The position numbers were made by a program, and so were the translations under genes. From JAMXLO01 sp963749575 (GTDB lineage Bacteria > Pseudomonadota > Alphaproteobacteria > Acetobacterales > Acetobacteraceae): a stretch of 64,000 nt of DNA. The stretch lies in contig CAVVNM010000009.1 in the NCBI GenBank assembly GCA_963749575.1, forward strand, positions 515,123 to 579,122, given 5' to 3'. The notes below the pieces were generated by a model. The model saw only the letters and a list, made by a program, of their open reading frames with translations, was not told where the DNA came from and searched no databases. Shown here one piece after another: positions 26,096-34,481 of the stretch; the stretch's first letter is position 1; every line of letters begins with the position of its first letter.

Positions 26096-26260
26096 ACTGG
26101 CCTCGCGCAGACTGGCCTCGCGCAGACTGGCCTCGCGCAGACTGGCCTCGCGCAGACTGGCCTCGCGCAGACTGGCCTCGCGCAGACTGGCCTCGCGCAG
26201 ACTGGCCTCGCGCAGACTGGCCTCGCGCAGACTGGCCTCGCGCAGACTGGCCTCGCGCAG
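26096..26260 (+). repeat. Tandem array, 11 perfect copies of a 15-bp unit derived from the tRNA-Leu 3' end
   Basis: The unit ACTGGCCTCGCGCAG is repeated 11 times without a mismatch from 26096 to 26260. The last 15 bases of the tRNA region (26081-26095, TCCGGCCTCGCGCAG) are a slightly diverged twelfth copy, so the array was copied from the tRNA 3' end. Each unit contains CTCGCGC plus the discriminator A, the complement of the tRNA 5' acceptor strand. The array lies between the tRNA and the convergent 3' end of the FNR-type gene (26276). Because 15 is a multiple of three, all frames stay open, but no protein is implied. Confidence 0.95.
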
Positions 26261-26275
26261 ACCCGGCTGGTCGGT

Positions 26276-27013
26276 TCAGCGCAGACCCCCGGCCACACCC
26301 TCCAGCGCCACCGGGTTGCGGATCGTCACCTCGCTCTGCGACATGACGGCGATCAGCCCCTCGGTGCGCAGTCGGGTGAGCGTGCGGCTGACGGTTTCGA
26401 TGGTGAGACCGAGATAGTCGGCGATGTCGCCGCGTGTCATCGGCAGCTTGAACCGCTGACGCGAATGGCCGCACGGCATCCCATGGCGGCTCTGCATCAG
26501 CAGGAACGAGGCCAGCCGCTCCCGCGCCGTCTTGCGACCAAGCAGCAGCATTTGTTCCTGCGCCGCCACCAGCTCGTTGGAGGCGACCTCCAGCAGGCGC
26601 TTCTCCATCAGCGGGAAGTCATCCAGAACTCTGCGCAGCCTGGTCCGGGGGAACCGGCAGTACTGCACGCGATCGATCGCCTCGGCGCCGAAGGCGTAGG
26701 TATCGGAGACCGCAAGGCCAAGAAAATCGCCGGCGCCGACGAAACCGGTGATCTGCCGCCTCCCGTCCGGCAGCAGCTTGAACAGCTTGGCGGTGCCGGC
26801 GGTGACGTTGAAGAAGCTGTTGGCCGGCTCGCCTTCGCCGATGAAGCATTGCCCAGCCGGTACCTCGGTCATCACCGCGATCGTCGCAAGCCGCGCCAGA
26901 TCGGCATCCGGAATCGCGTTACACACACTGAGCGGGCGCGCCGCGCAGGTGGTGCAAGGATCGCCCGCACCGTGGGGATCAAGCACCTGGAGACGTGCAG
27001 GCCGTGTTGTCAT
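26276..27013 (-). CDS. fnrL: Crp/Fnr-family regulator of the FnrL/FixK type with iron-sulfur cysteines
   Basis: A 245-residue oxygen-responsive regulator. The N-terminus has CTTCAARPLSVC (Cys-X2-Cys-X7-Cys), the spacing of FnrL-type 4Fe-4S sensors; a fourth Cys candidate is in VQYCRFPR. The cNMP-like barrel has QITGFVGAGDFLGLAVS, and the C-terminal helix-turn-helix reads MTRGDIADYLGLTIETVSRT, with the E-S-R contacts of FNR-type recognition helices. ATG 27013 has GGAG eight bases upstream; ATG 27025 is also possible. An FNR box lies 100 bases upstream, so it may control itself and the divergent gene. Confidence 0.88.
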   Translation of the reverse strand: MTTRPARLQVLDPHGAGDPCTTCAARPLSVCNAIPDADLARLATIAVMTEVPAGQCFIGEGEPANSFFNVTAGTAKLFKLLPDGRRQITGFVGAGDFLGLAVSDTYAFGAEAIDRVQYCRFPRTRLRRVLDDFPLMEKRLLEVASNELVAAQEQMLLLGRKTARERLASFLLMQSRHGMPCGHSRQRFKLPMTRGDIADYLGLTIETVSRTLTRLRTEGLIAVMSQSEVTIRNPVALEGVAGGLR

Positions 27014-27113
27014 CACTGACTCCATCCGGACAATCCAGACGCGCAGTGCCCGGACGACCGGCCATGCACCACTAAGCCGCCAGACGTTAAAATTCGCCTT
27101 GCCGGCGTCTGCA

Positions 27114-27127
27114 TTGATTTAGGTCAA
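27114..27127. promoter_or_regulatory. FNR/FnrL binding box
   Basis: TTGATTTAGGTCAA fits the FNR consensus TTGAT-N4-ATCAA at nine of ten half-site bases (right half GTCAA, as common in alphaproteobacterial FnrL sites). It lies between the fnrL-type gene (minus) and the acetyltransferase-like gene (plus, start 27190). Depending on start sites it could activate one and repress the other when oxygen is low. Confidence 0.75.
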
Positions 27128-27189
27128 CGATTTGTGGATGCGCCTTGGGGCAAGGTGGCGCCCTCCCTCACGGAGATGGCGGGCGCGTC

Positions 27190-27705
27190 ATGGCGAATTT
27201 CATCATTGAGGTGCTGTCGCGGGATCAGATCAGGTCGGTCTATCCGCTGGTGCGGGAGGCGTTCCCGACCCTCGACCTGTCGACCTGGCTGCGCTTCGCC
27301 CGCCAGCTGACCGGGCTGCGCCGCGGCGGGCAATGCGGGATCGTGGCGGCGCGTCGCGCCGGCAGGGCATTCCCATGTGGGCTGTTCTGCTACCGCGTGG
27401 AGGATGACCTGAAGCTGGGCAAGGTGCTGACAGCGGACCATTTTGTTGCGGTGGACCTGCTCGAGCCGGCGGCCGTTCTGGCTGCCCTGGTCGAGGAGCT
27501 GGACGGTTTGGCGAAGCGTCACGGCTGTCGGGCGGTACGCAGTCTGGTGCACGGCGGTGCCCCCGACGTTGCGGGCGGGCTGTACGCGGCGGGCCACCGG
27601 CCGGAGGGCGCGTCGCTGCTGCTGAAGAACCTCCTCGACACCCCCCGGGGTCGTGGAGCGGGACCACTGAACCGGCCGCGGATGCCTTCGTCTGCCGCCG
27701 GATAA
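27190..27705 (+). CDS. GNAT-like acetyltransferase-fold protein
   Basis: A 171-residue protein from ATG 27190. The sequence IIEVLSRDQIRSVYPLVREA, LLEPAAVLAALVEELDGLAK and the terminal YAAGHRPEGASLLLKNLL give the beta-alpha pattern of a degenerate GNAT domain (helix 1, central acceptor region, C-terminal GH motif). The canonical acetyl-CoA loop Q/RxxGxG/A is not clear, so the function is uncertain. It is divergent from the FNR-type regulator with an FNR box between them, suggesting oxygen-controlled expression. Confidence 0.55.
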   Translation: MANFIIEVLSRDQIRSVYPLVREAFPTLDLSTWLRFARQLTGLRRGGQCGIVAARRAGRAFPCGLFCYRVEDDLKLGKVLTADHFVAVDLLEPAAVLAALVEELDGLAKRHGCRAVRSLVHGGAPDVAGGLYAAGHRPEGASLLLKNLLDTPRGRGAGPLNRPRMPSSAAG

Positions 27706-27799
27706 ATGTCACCGGCGTCGCGTGACGCGTCGCTCCCCGCCATGATTTCGGCCGGCCGTCACTTCGGCTATAGAGAGGCCCGAAGCGGAGGGCGGGGCC

Positions 27800-28804
27800 A
27801 TGGAAGTGCAGGCGCTGGGCTATGTCGGAATCGGCGCATCCGATCTGACCGACTGGACGGACTTCGCCACCAACTGGCTCGGCATGCAGATGGTCGAGCG
27901 CGGCAACGCCTGCCGCGCCTTCCGCATGGACGACCGCAGTCAGCGGCTTGTCATCGATCGCTCGCTCGCCGACGGGGAACGCTATTTCGGCTTCGAGGTG
28001 GCGGACGCGGCGACGCTCGATGTACTGGCGGCACGGCTGGAGGAGGCGCATGCCGTCCTGGTGCGGCGCGAGCCTGCGGCGCTGGCGGACCAGCGCTGCG
28101 TGCGCGGGTTGATCAGCTTCGCCGATCCGGGCGGCAACCGCCTGGAGGCATTCTGGGGTGCCGCCGTGGCGGACGATGCGTTCCGTCCGGGACGTTCGAT
28201 CTCCGGCTTCCGCACCGGGCCGCTGGGCATGGGTCACGCCGTGTTCCACGTGAAGAACATCGACGACCTGCTCGGATTCTATCGCGACGTGCTTGGGTTC
28301 GGCGTGAGCGACTACATCCTGACGCCGTTCCGGGCGTATTTTCTGCACGTCAATCCGCGGCACCACACCGTGGCGCTGATCGAGACCGGCAAGCAGGACC
28401 TGCATCACCTGATGGTGGAGCTGTATTCGCTGGACGATGTGGGACAGGGCTACGACATCGCACTGGGTGAGCCGGAACGGATCGCCACCACGCTGGGGCG
28501 CCATCCGAACGACTGCGTAACGTCGTATTATCTGAAGTCGCCGTCTGGGTTCATGCTGGAATACGGTTGGGGCGGAAAGGAAGTGACACCCGGCAGTTGG
28601 CCGGCGACCGAAGTGACGGTCGGCCCGAGCCTGTGGGGGCACGACCGCACCTGGCTGCCCGAGGAGCAGCGCACGCAGGCGCGCGAGATGCGGCTGAAGG
28701 CGGCGCACGACAACATGCGCGAGCCGGTGCAGGTCATCGCCGGCAACTATCAGCCCATGCGGGGGGTCTGCCCGTGGTGGGATGCGGCCAGGCAGGCGAA
28801 CTGA
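27800..28804 (+). CDS. Extradiol ring-cleavage dioxygenase of the VOC superfamily (BphC-like)
   Basis: A 334-residue protein with two VOC modules. The N-terminal module (LGYVGIGASDLTDWTDFATN) is non-catalytic. The C-terminal module supplies the iron ligands: His in MGHAVFHVKNIDDLLGFY, His in QDLHHLMVELYSL and Glu in GFMLEYGWGG. SYYLKSPSG is the usual active-site strand. Enzymes of this type open catechol-like rings. It starts at ATG 27800 and is followed 57 bases later by an alcohol dehydrogenase, so both may belong to an aromatic catabolic operon. Confidence 0.88.
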   Translation: MEVQALGYVGIGASDLTDWTDFATNWLGMQMVERGNACRAFRMDDRSQRLVIDRSLADGERYFGFEVADAATLDVLAARLEEAHAVLVRREPAALADQRCVRGLISFADPGGNRLEAFWGAAVADDAFRPGRSISGFRTGPLGMGHAVFHVKNIDDLLGFYRDVLGFGVSDYILTPFRAYFLHVNPRHHTVALIETGKQDLHHLMVELYSLDDVGQGYDIALGEPERIATTLGRHPNDCVTSYYLKSPSGFMLEYGWGGKEVTPGSWPATEVTVGPSLWGHDRTWLPEEQRTQAREMRLKAAHDNMREPVQVIAGNYQPMRGVCPWWDAARQAN

Positions 28805-28861
28805 GGCCATCAGAGCAGACCGGACGCCGCTGATCCGTCCCAAGCCAACACAGGAGATCTT

Positions 28862-29926
28862 ATGATGCGCGCCTGGGCCGTGGTCGAGAATGGCAAGCCA
28901 TTGCAGGAACTCGAACTGCCGACGCCGGAGCCGAAGGGCACCGAGGTACTGGTCGAGGTGACGCATTGCGGCGTCTGCCACTCCGATCTGCATATCTGGG
29001 AGGGCTATTACGATATTGGCGGCGGCAAGCGGATGTCGCTGAAGGATCGCGGCGTGGTGCTGCCGCTGGCGATGGGACATGAGATCGTCGGGCGCGTCGC
29101 CAAACTCGGCCCTGACGCCAAGGGCGTGAAGGTCGGCGACCTGCGCATCGTGTTCCCCTGGCTTGGTTGCGGCACCTGCGAGAAGTGCCTGGCGGAGGAG
29201 GACAACATGTGCCTCACGCCGCGCAGTCTCGGCGTGTATGCCAACGGCGGCTACGGCACCCACGTGATCGCACCGCATCCGCGCCATCTGGTGGATCCCG
29301 GCACGCTGGATCCGGCGGTGGCGGCGACCTATGCCTGCTCCGGCGTCACCGTGTATTCCGCGATCCGCAAGGTGATGCCGCTGCCTCCGAGCGAGGCGAT
29401 CGTGGTGGTCGGCGCCGGCGGCCTTGGCCTGAACGCGATCGCGGTGCTGTGTGCGATGCGGCACCAGCACATCGTGGTGGTCGACATCAGCGCGGAGAAG
29501 CGTGACGCCGCGTTGAAGGCCGGTGCGCACAAGGTGGTTGACGGCAGCGGTGAAGGCGTGACCAAGCGCATCGTCGACGCCGCCGGCGGCCCGGTACTGG
29601 CGGTAATCGATCTGGTGAACGGCACGCAGACTGCGCGCTTCGCGTTCGAGGCACTGCGCAAGGGCGGCAGGCTGATCCAGGTCGGCCTGTTCGGCGGCGA
29701 GCTCACCCTGCCGCTCCCGTTGATGGCGATCCGCGCGCTGACGGTGCAGGGAACCTACGTCGGCAACCCGAAGGAGCTGCGCGAGCTGGTGAAGCTGGCG
29801 CAGGACGGCACTCTGCCGGCACTGCCGGTCGCGACCGTGCCGCAGAGCCAGGCCAATGACGCGCTGATGCGGCTGCGGGACGGCAAGGTGACGGGCCGCC
29901 TGGTGCTGCGCTCCGAGGCGGCCTGA
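28862..29926 (+). CDS. Zinc-dependent alcohol dehydrogenase (MDR superfamily)
   Basis: A 354-residue protein with ribosome site GGAG. The catalytic zinc site is seen in HCGVCHSDLHIWEG and AMGHEIVGRVAKLG. The structural zinc lobe is complete in CGTCEKCLAEEDNMC. The NAD(P) motif is VVVGAGGLGLNAIAVL. It oxidises an alcohol to an aldehyde or the reverse. Its position directly after the ring-cleavage dioxygenase suggests it acts on a product or side chain in the same pathway; the substrate is unknown. Confidence 0.9.
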   Translation: MMRAWAVVENGKPLQELELPTPEPKGTEVLVEVTHCGVCHSDLHIWEGYYDIGGGKRMSLKDRGVVLPLAMGHEIVGRVAKLGPDAKGVKVGDLRIVFPWLGCGTCEKCLAEEDNMCLTPRSLGVYANGGYGTHVIAPHPRHLVDPGTLDPAVAATYACSGVTVYSAIRKVMPLPPSEAIVVVGAGGLGLNAIAVLCAMRHQHIVVVDISAEKRDAALKAGAHKVVDGSGEGVTKRIVDAAGGPVLAVIDLVNGTQTARFAFEALRKGGRLIQVGLFGGELTLPLPLMAIRALTVQGTYVGNPKELRELVKLAQDGTLPALPVATVPQSQANDALMRLRDGKVTGRLVLRSEAA

Positions 29927-30122
29927 CGGTCCACAATGCCGGTCCGATCCACACCGGCATGCGGCTCGCGAGCATGCTGATCGCGCCGGCGATCGCAGTC
30001 GGCTGAATGGCATCGGACCGGCCTGCGTGTCCGGTGAACTTCGGCAAGCTCCATAGCGAAATCGACGTGCCCGCCCGCATGGCGCAATATCGCGCATCGC
30101 CGTCACGATCATGGAGCCAGCG

Positions 30123-31145
30123 ATGAGCCAGAATGCGTCGATCTGCCGCTCGGTGGTGCTGAAACGCCGCCCGGACGGCCCACCGAGCCGCGAGGACTTC
30201 GCGATCCGTGAGGATGCCGTGCCGCAGCCTGCCGCCGGGGAGGTGGTGACGCGTACCATCTGGCTGTCGATCGATCCCTACATGCGCGGAAGGCTGCGCG
30301 AACAGCAGACCTACGCGCAGCCGATCAACCCCGGCGAGGTGATGACCGGCGAGACAGTGGGCGAGGTGGTGGCCTCGGCACATGCCGACTTTGCGCCTGG
30401 CGACGTCGCGGTCGGCGCACGCGGCTGGCAGACCCATTGCGTGACGCCGGGCGAGCGACTGACCAAGCTGAGCCGCCACGGCGCGCCGCTGTCGGCCTAC
30501 CTCGGCGTGCTCGGTATGCCGGGAGCGACGGCGTATCGCGGGGTCACCGAAATCTGCCGGCCGAAACAGGGCGAGACCGTGGTAATCTCCGCCGCTTCCG
30601 GAGCCGTGGGGTCGGTGGCCGGTCAACTCGCCAAGCGCGCTGGCGCACGGGTGGTCGGCGTGGCCGGCGGGGCGGAGAAGTGCCTCTGGGTGCAGGACAG
30701 TCTGGGGTTCGATGATTGCGTCGATCATCGCTCGCTGGATCTGCGGCGCGAGCTGATGGCGTCCTGCCCGGATGGCATCGATGCGTATTTCGAGAATGTC
30801 GGCGGCGAGGTGCAGGCGGCAGTGTTCGATCTGCTCAACCCGTTCGCCCGCGTGGCGATGTGCGGGATGGTCTCCCAGTACAACGAAGCCGAGTTTCCGC
30901 CCGGGCCCAACCTGGGCTTTGTCGTCGGCAAACGCGTGACGATCCAGGGGTTCATCGTTTCCGACCAGCCGGAGAAGCTGGCGGAGTGGCGCAAACTGGC
31001 GGTGCCCTGGGTGGCCGATGGCCACCTGGTCTACCGCGAGGACGTGCACGACGGGCTGGAGAATGCGCCCGACGCGCTGGCCGGCATCCTCAGCGGGCGC
31101 AATTTCGGCAAGCTTCTGGTGCGGGTGGGAGCGGATCCCGGCTGA
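30123..31145 (+). CDS. NADP-dependent MDR reductase (LTB4 12-hydroxydehydrogenase / CurA type)
   Basis: A 340-residue protein from ATG 30123 (GGAG upstream). It lacks zinc-binding Cys clusters. Visible are SIDPYMRGRLREQQTYAQP near residue 55, YLGVLGMPGATAYRGVTEIC, the cofactor motif ISAASGAVGSVAGQLAKRAG, YFENVGGEVQAAVFDLLNP and CGMVSQYN. These are hallmarks of the YncB/CurA group, which reduces alpha,beta-unsaturated ketones. It follows the alcohol dehydrogenase after 196 bases with no gene between. Confidence 0.9.
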   Translation: MSQNASICRSVVLKRRPDGPPSREDFAIREDAVPQPAAGEVVTRTIWLSIDPYMRGRLREQQTYAQPINPGEVMTGETVGEVVASAHADFAPGDVAVGARGWQTHCVTPGERLTKLSRHGAPLSAYLGVLGMPGATAYRGVTEICRPKQGETVVISAASGAVGSVAGQLAKRAGARVVGVAGGAEKCLWVQDSLGFDDCVDHRSLDLRRELMASCPDGIDAYFENVGGEVQAAVFDLLNPFARVAMCGMVSQYNEAEFPPGPNLGFVVGKRVTIQGFIVSDQPEKLAEWRKLAVPWVADGHLVYREDVHDGLENAPDALAGILSGRNFGKLLVRVGADPG

Positions 31146-31163
31146 TACCTGCTGCTACATCCG

Positions 31164-32216
31164 TTACGCCGGCGGCGGCATCTGCGCGGTCGGGGTCGAC
31201 TTGGAGATTCGCACCTCGTCCTCCGTCATGTCAGCCGGGATGTCGGCGAACAGCGGCGTGCTGAGATAGCGCTCGCCGGTATCCGGCAGCATCGCCAGGA
31301 TGTTCGCACCCTGCGGCGCCTCGGCGCAGATCTGCAACGCCCCGGCGAGCGTGGCGCCGGCGGTGATGCCGACGAAGATCCCCTCCTTCTGCGCCAGCTC
31401 CTTGCTGCAGCGCAGGGCGTCGGGGCCGGCGATCCGGAGGATTTTGTGCAGCACGCCGCTGGCCACCACATCGGCCGTCAGCTTGGGGATGAAGTCCGGC
31501 GCCCAGCCCTGCATCGGATGCGGCTTGAAGGCCGGATGCGCCGTCGCCGGAGAGCCATCCGCATTGCGCTGCTGGCCCTCGCCGCTGGTCAGCATCGATG
31601 CGTCGGTCGGCTCGCACACGACGATCTTGGTGTTCGGCAGCTCCTTCGCCAGCACGCGCGCGACACCCTTCAGCGTGCCGCCGGTGCCGTAGCCGGTGAC
31701 CCAGTAGTCGAGCCGGGTGTCCTTGAAGTCCTCGACGATCTCACGCGCCGTGGTGCGCGAGTGCATATCGGCGTTCGCCTCGTTCTCGAACTGACGGGTG
31801 AGGAACCAACCATGCGCCGCGGCGAGTTCGTTCGCCTTGGTCACCATGCCCATGCCGCGCAGCGCGGCGGGCGTGATGATCACCTTGGCGCCGAGGAAGC
31901 GCATCAGTCGGCGTCGCTCGACGCTGAAGGGCTCGGCCATGGTGACGACCAGCGGGTAACCCTTCGCCGCGCAGACCATGGCGAGACCGATGCCGGTATT
32001 GCCGCTGGTGGCCTCGATCACGGTCTGCCCGGGCTTCAACGTGCCGTCCTGCTCCGCCGCTTCGATCACGCCGAGGGCAAGACGATCCTTCACCGAACCC
32101 AGCGGATTGAAGGCCTCGATCTTGACGAACAGGTTCACCCCGTCCGGCGCCAGCTGGTTGATGCGCACGACGGGCGTGTTGCCGACCGTTTCAAGGATAT
32201 TGGCGTAACGTCCCAT
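31164..32216 (-). CDS. cysK: Cysteine synthase A (O-acetylserine sulfhydrylase)
   Basis: A 350-residue PLP enzyme that makes cysteine from O-acetylserine and sulfide. The PLP Lys is in NPLGSVKDRLALGVIEAA and the Asn/Ser loop is in VIEATSGNTGIGLAMVCA. YGTGGTLKGVARVL binds the PLP phosphate. The C-terminus has TGERYLSTPLFADI. Length is slightly greater than typical CysK (about 310-320) because of a longer central loop (EGQQRNADGSPATAHPAF). The downstream neighbour is convergent; the rhodanese gene lies upstream on the same strand with a 38-base gap. Confidence 0.92.
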   Translation of the reverse strand: MGRYANILETVGNTPVVRINQLAPDGVNLFVKIEAFNPLGSVKDRLALGVIEAAEQDGTLKPGQTVIEATSGNTGIGLAMVCAAKGYPLVVTMAEPFSVERRRLMRFLGAKVIITPAALRGMGMVTKANELAAAHGWFLTRQFENEANADMHSRTTAREIVEDFKDTRLDYWVTGYGTGGTLKGVARVLAKELPNTKIVVCEPTDASMLTSGEGQQRNADGSPATAHPAFKPHPMQGWAPDFIPKLTADVVASGVLHKILRIAGPDALRCSKELAQKEGIFVGITAGATLAGALQICAEAPQGANILAMLPDTGERYLSTPLFADIPADMTEDEVRISKSTPTAQMPPPA

Positions 32217-32254
32217 GTCCTGCTCCCCGATGAATTCCGTCGCCGCGGCCAGTC

Positions 32255-32635
32255 TCAGCCCGGTTCAACCGCGCCGCCGCCGGCCACCCAGTCCTTGAAG
32301 CCGCCAAGGTTGCGGACATCGGAAAAGCCCATGTCGTGCAGCGTCTTGCCTGCCAGTGCGGCACGCCCGCCGCCGGCACAATACAGGATGATCGGCCGAT
32401 CCTTGCGGAAGGCCGGGTTGTGGTTCGGTGATTCCGGGTCCGCGCGGGATTCGAGCGAACCGCGCGGCACTGCCACGGCGCCCTTCGCCTTGCCGCTGGC
32501 CGCGACCTCCGTGCCGTCGCGCACATCGACGATCAGGGCACCTGCCTTCTCGACCAGGCCCGCCGCCTCGGTTGCGGTTATCTTGGGAACCGCGGCATGT
32601 GCTGCCGTGAGCATTTCCTTGTATGTGGCGACCAT
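32255..32635 (-). CDS. Rhodanese-domain sulfurtransferase
   Basis: A 126-residue single-domain protein from ATG 32635 (ribosome site GGGAGG). The active-site loop CAGGGRAALAG carries the persulfide Cys in ILYCAGGGRA, and VDVRDGTEVAASGKAKGAVA and PRGSLE precede it. It transfers sulfane sulfur to an acceptor, classically cyanide. It sits just upstream of cysK on the same strand, which suggests a role in sulfur handling. Confidence 0.88.
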   Translation of the reverse strand: MVATYKEMLTAAHAAVPKITATEAAGLVEKAGALIVDVRDGTEVAASGKAKGAVAVPRGSLESRADPESPNHNPAFRKDRPIILYCAGGGRAALAGKTLHDMGFSDVRNLGGFKDWVAGGGAVEPG

Positions 32636-32801
32636 CTGCGACTGCCTCCCATCTGGAGCGGCGCACTCTACGACAGTGCAATTGTCATTGCGAGAACCGG
32701 AGCGAAGGTCGGAATCTCCGCCGCTCCCGGACCGCAACCGGACATGACCACGCTGTGCGCCGTGCGATGGGCCGCCTCGGCTGGAAAATGCCCGGACACT
32801 C

Positions 32802-33563
32802 CTACAGATATTTCGCCGGCCGGATCATCGCGCGCCACATATGCGCGACCGGGCTGTTGTCGAATCCGAGGCCTTGCTCCGGCTGGCGGAAATTGCGGCC
32901 GATCACGTCAGTGAATTCTTCCAGCTCGACCTTCGCGTCCGGGTCGAACGAATAGATGTCGTGCACTGTGATCATCCGCCCGGACATGTACCACTTGTGG
33001 TTCCGCATCCGGTGGTAGTCTTGCTCGACGTAGGGGTCGGGACGGTAATCGGCGCCAAAGGTCTTGACGTAGGCTTGCGGGTATTCGTAGCCGACCGATT
33101 GGTCGGGATAGAAGCGCAGCACCTGGTGCGCGCGGATTGCCCACGTCACCTCCTCATCCACATAGGGTTCCACCAGTTGCGCGCCCCAATAGCCGTGGTC
33201 GCCCCGGATGAAGCCGATCGTCGAAATATCGTGCAGGAGGCAGGCAAGCACCATGTTCTCCGGCAATCCGGCATTCACCGCGTGCTTCGCGCTCTGCAGC
33301 AGATGCGCGGCAGGCCCGAAGCGGTATTTGAAGAAGTCGCTGAGGGTCGGTCGTTCCGGCATCGTCGGCAGGCGTGGATCATCGCCCATCAGCACGCGCG
33401 CGTTCGGATTCGCGGCCATCAGCCTGGCGGCGTTCGGCGGCGGGCCCATGTCGCCCTCGGCCATGCTGTAGAGCCGCGACTTGATGACGATGTAGTCGAG
33501 CTCGCGGCTCATCTGCTCTTCGAGCGCGTCGGCGCGCTGGGACAGGGTTGGCACCTCGTTCAT
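32802..33563 (-). CDS. HD-domain protein (phosphohydrolase-like)
   Basis: A 253-residue protein from ATG 33563, behind AAGGAGG. The HD doublet is in LACLLHDISTIGFIRGDHG, and AIRAHQVLRFYPDQ contains a later His. A first His of the set may be HLLQSAKHAV. Such proteins hydrolyse phosphate esters or small polar molecules using metal. The long tyrosine-rich segment YVEQDYHRMRNHKWYMSGRM is distinctive. Its substrate is unknown; it is divergent from the amidotransferase gene. Confidence 0.75.
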   Translation of the reverse strand: MNEVPTLSQRADALEEQMSRELDYIVIKSRLYSMAEGDMGPPPNAARLMAANPNARVLMGDDPRLPTMPERPTLSDFFKYRFGPAAHLLQSAKHAVNAGLPENMVLACLLHDISTIGFIRGDHGYWGAQLVEPYVDEEVTWAIRAHQVLRFYPDQSVGYEYPQAYVKTFGADYRPDPYVEQDYHRMRNHKWYMSGRMITVHDIYSFDPDAKVELEEFTDVIGRNFRQPEQGLGFDNSPVAHMWRAMIRPAKYL

Positions 33564-33734
33564 CCGTTGCCTCCTTGCAGGCGTCATGTCCGGAGCAGCC
33601 TAGCAGACGCCCGCGGAAGACGCAGCATCGAGACACCGTCACGATTACCGGTGCCGATCGTCGTTCGCCCACTTGCGTTCGCCGCGGAGTTGGGGCTGAA
33701 AGGCACGCCATCCTTGCCAGGAGATCACGGCTTC

Positions 33735-34481
33735 ATGCACCCGATCGTCGGCATCCCGGCCTGCGCCAGACTGATCGTGAACGGCCAGCTGCGTCACGAT
33801 ACGCCGGCGCGCTATGCCGCGGCCGTGCTGGGCGGCGCCAACGCGGTGCCGGTCCTGATCCCGCCGATGGGCGAGGCATCGCTGTTCGTGCTTGACCGGC
33901 TCGACGGTCTGCTGCTGCCCGGCAGCCCGAGCAACGTGCATCCCTCGCACTACGACGGCGGCGACAGCCTCACGCCCGAGCACCACGACCTGGAACGCGA
34001 CGCCACCACCCTGCGGCTGATCCCCGAGGCGCTCGCGCGCGGCATGCCACTGCTGGCGATCTGCCGCGGTATCCAGGAGCTCAACGTCGCCTTGGGCGGC
34101 ACGCTGCACCAGAAGGTGCACGAGGTCCCCGATCGGATGGACCACCGCCCCGGCGCCGGCGCGCTCGAGGAGAAGTATGCGCCACGGCACCTGGTATTCC
34201 TGTCGGGTCAGCTCGCGCGCATCGTCGGCAGCACGAAGATCCTGGTGAACTCGCTGCACGGCCAGGCGATCGACACGCTGGCGCCGGGACTGGCGGTGGA
34301 GGCGCGTGCGCCGGACCGGACGATCGAGGCGGTGCGGGTGGAGCACGCGCGGGGGTTCGCGTTCGGCGTGCAGTGGCACCCGGAATGGGGCTACGCCGAC
34401 GACAGCGCCAGCCTGGCACTGTTCCACGCGTTCGGTGAGGCGTGCGTGGCGTATCGGTCGGGACTGCGAAGGGCGGCCTAG
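33735..34481 (+). CDS. Class I glutamine amidotransferase of the PuuD type (gamma-glutamyl hydrolase-like, peptidase C26)
   Basis: A 248-residue protein from ATG 33735. The nucleophile Cys is in LLAICRGIQELNVALGG, and the catalytic His-Glu pair is in FGVQWHPEWGY. LLLPGSPSNVHPSHYDGG is the family loop before the nucleophile. PuuD-like enzymes hydrolyse gamma-glutamyl bonds, for example gamma-glutamyl-GABA. The stop codon abuts the SDR start (TAG-ATG), so the two are co-translated. No putrescine genes are adjacent. Confidence 0.88.
   Translation: MHPIVGIPACARLIVNGQLRHDTPARYAAAVLGGANAVPVLIPPMGEASLFVLDRLDGLLLPGSPSNVHPSHYDGGDSLTPEHHDLERDATTLRLIPEALARGMPLLAICRGIQELNVALGGTLHQKVHEVPDRMDHRPGAGALEEKYAPRHLVFLSGQLARIVGSTKILVNSLHGQAIDTLAPGLAVEARAPDRTIEAVRVEHARGFAFGVQWHPEWGYADDSASLALFHAFGEACVAYRSGLRRAA

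Noticed and set aside
26096..26260. The 15-bp array as a CRISPR
   Set aside because: The units are directly contiguous with no spacers, and the unit is a copy of the tRNA end. No cas genes are present.
26007..26474. Repetitive peptides encoded through the array
   Set aside because: A 15-bp unit keeps all frames open by arithmetic. No start signal, and the composition is an artefact of the repeat.
27230..30259. A 1009-codon open frame on the minus strand
   Set aside because: It lies opposite well-supported VOC, alcohol dehydrogenase and part of MDR genes. Long antisense frames are expected in GC-rich coding DNA.
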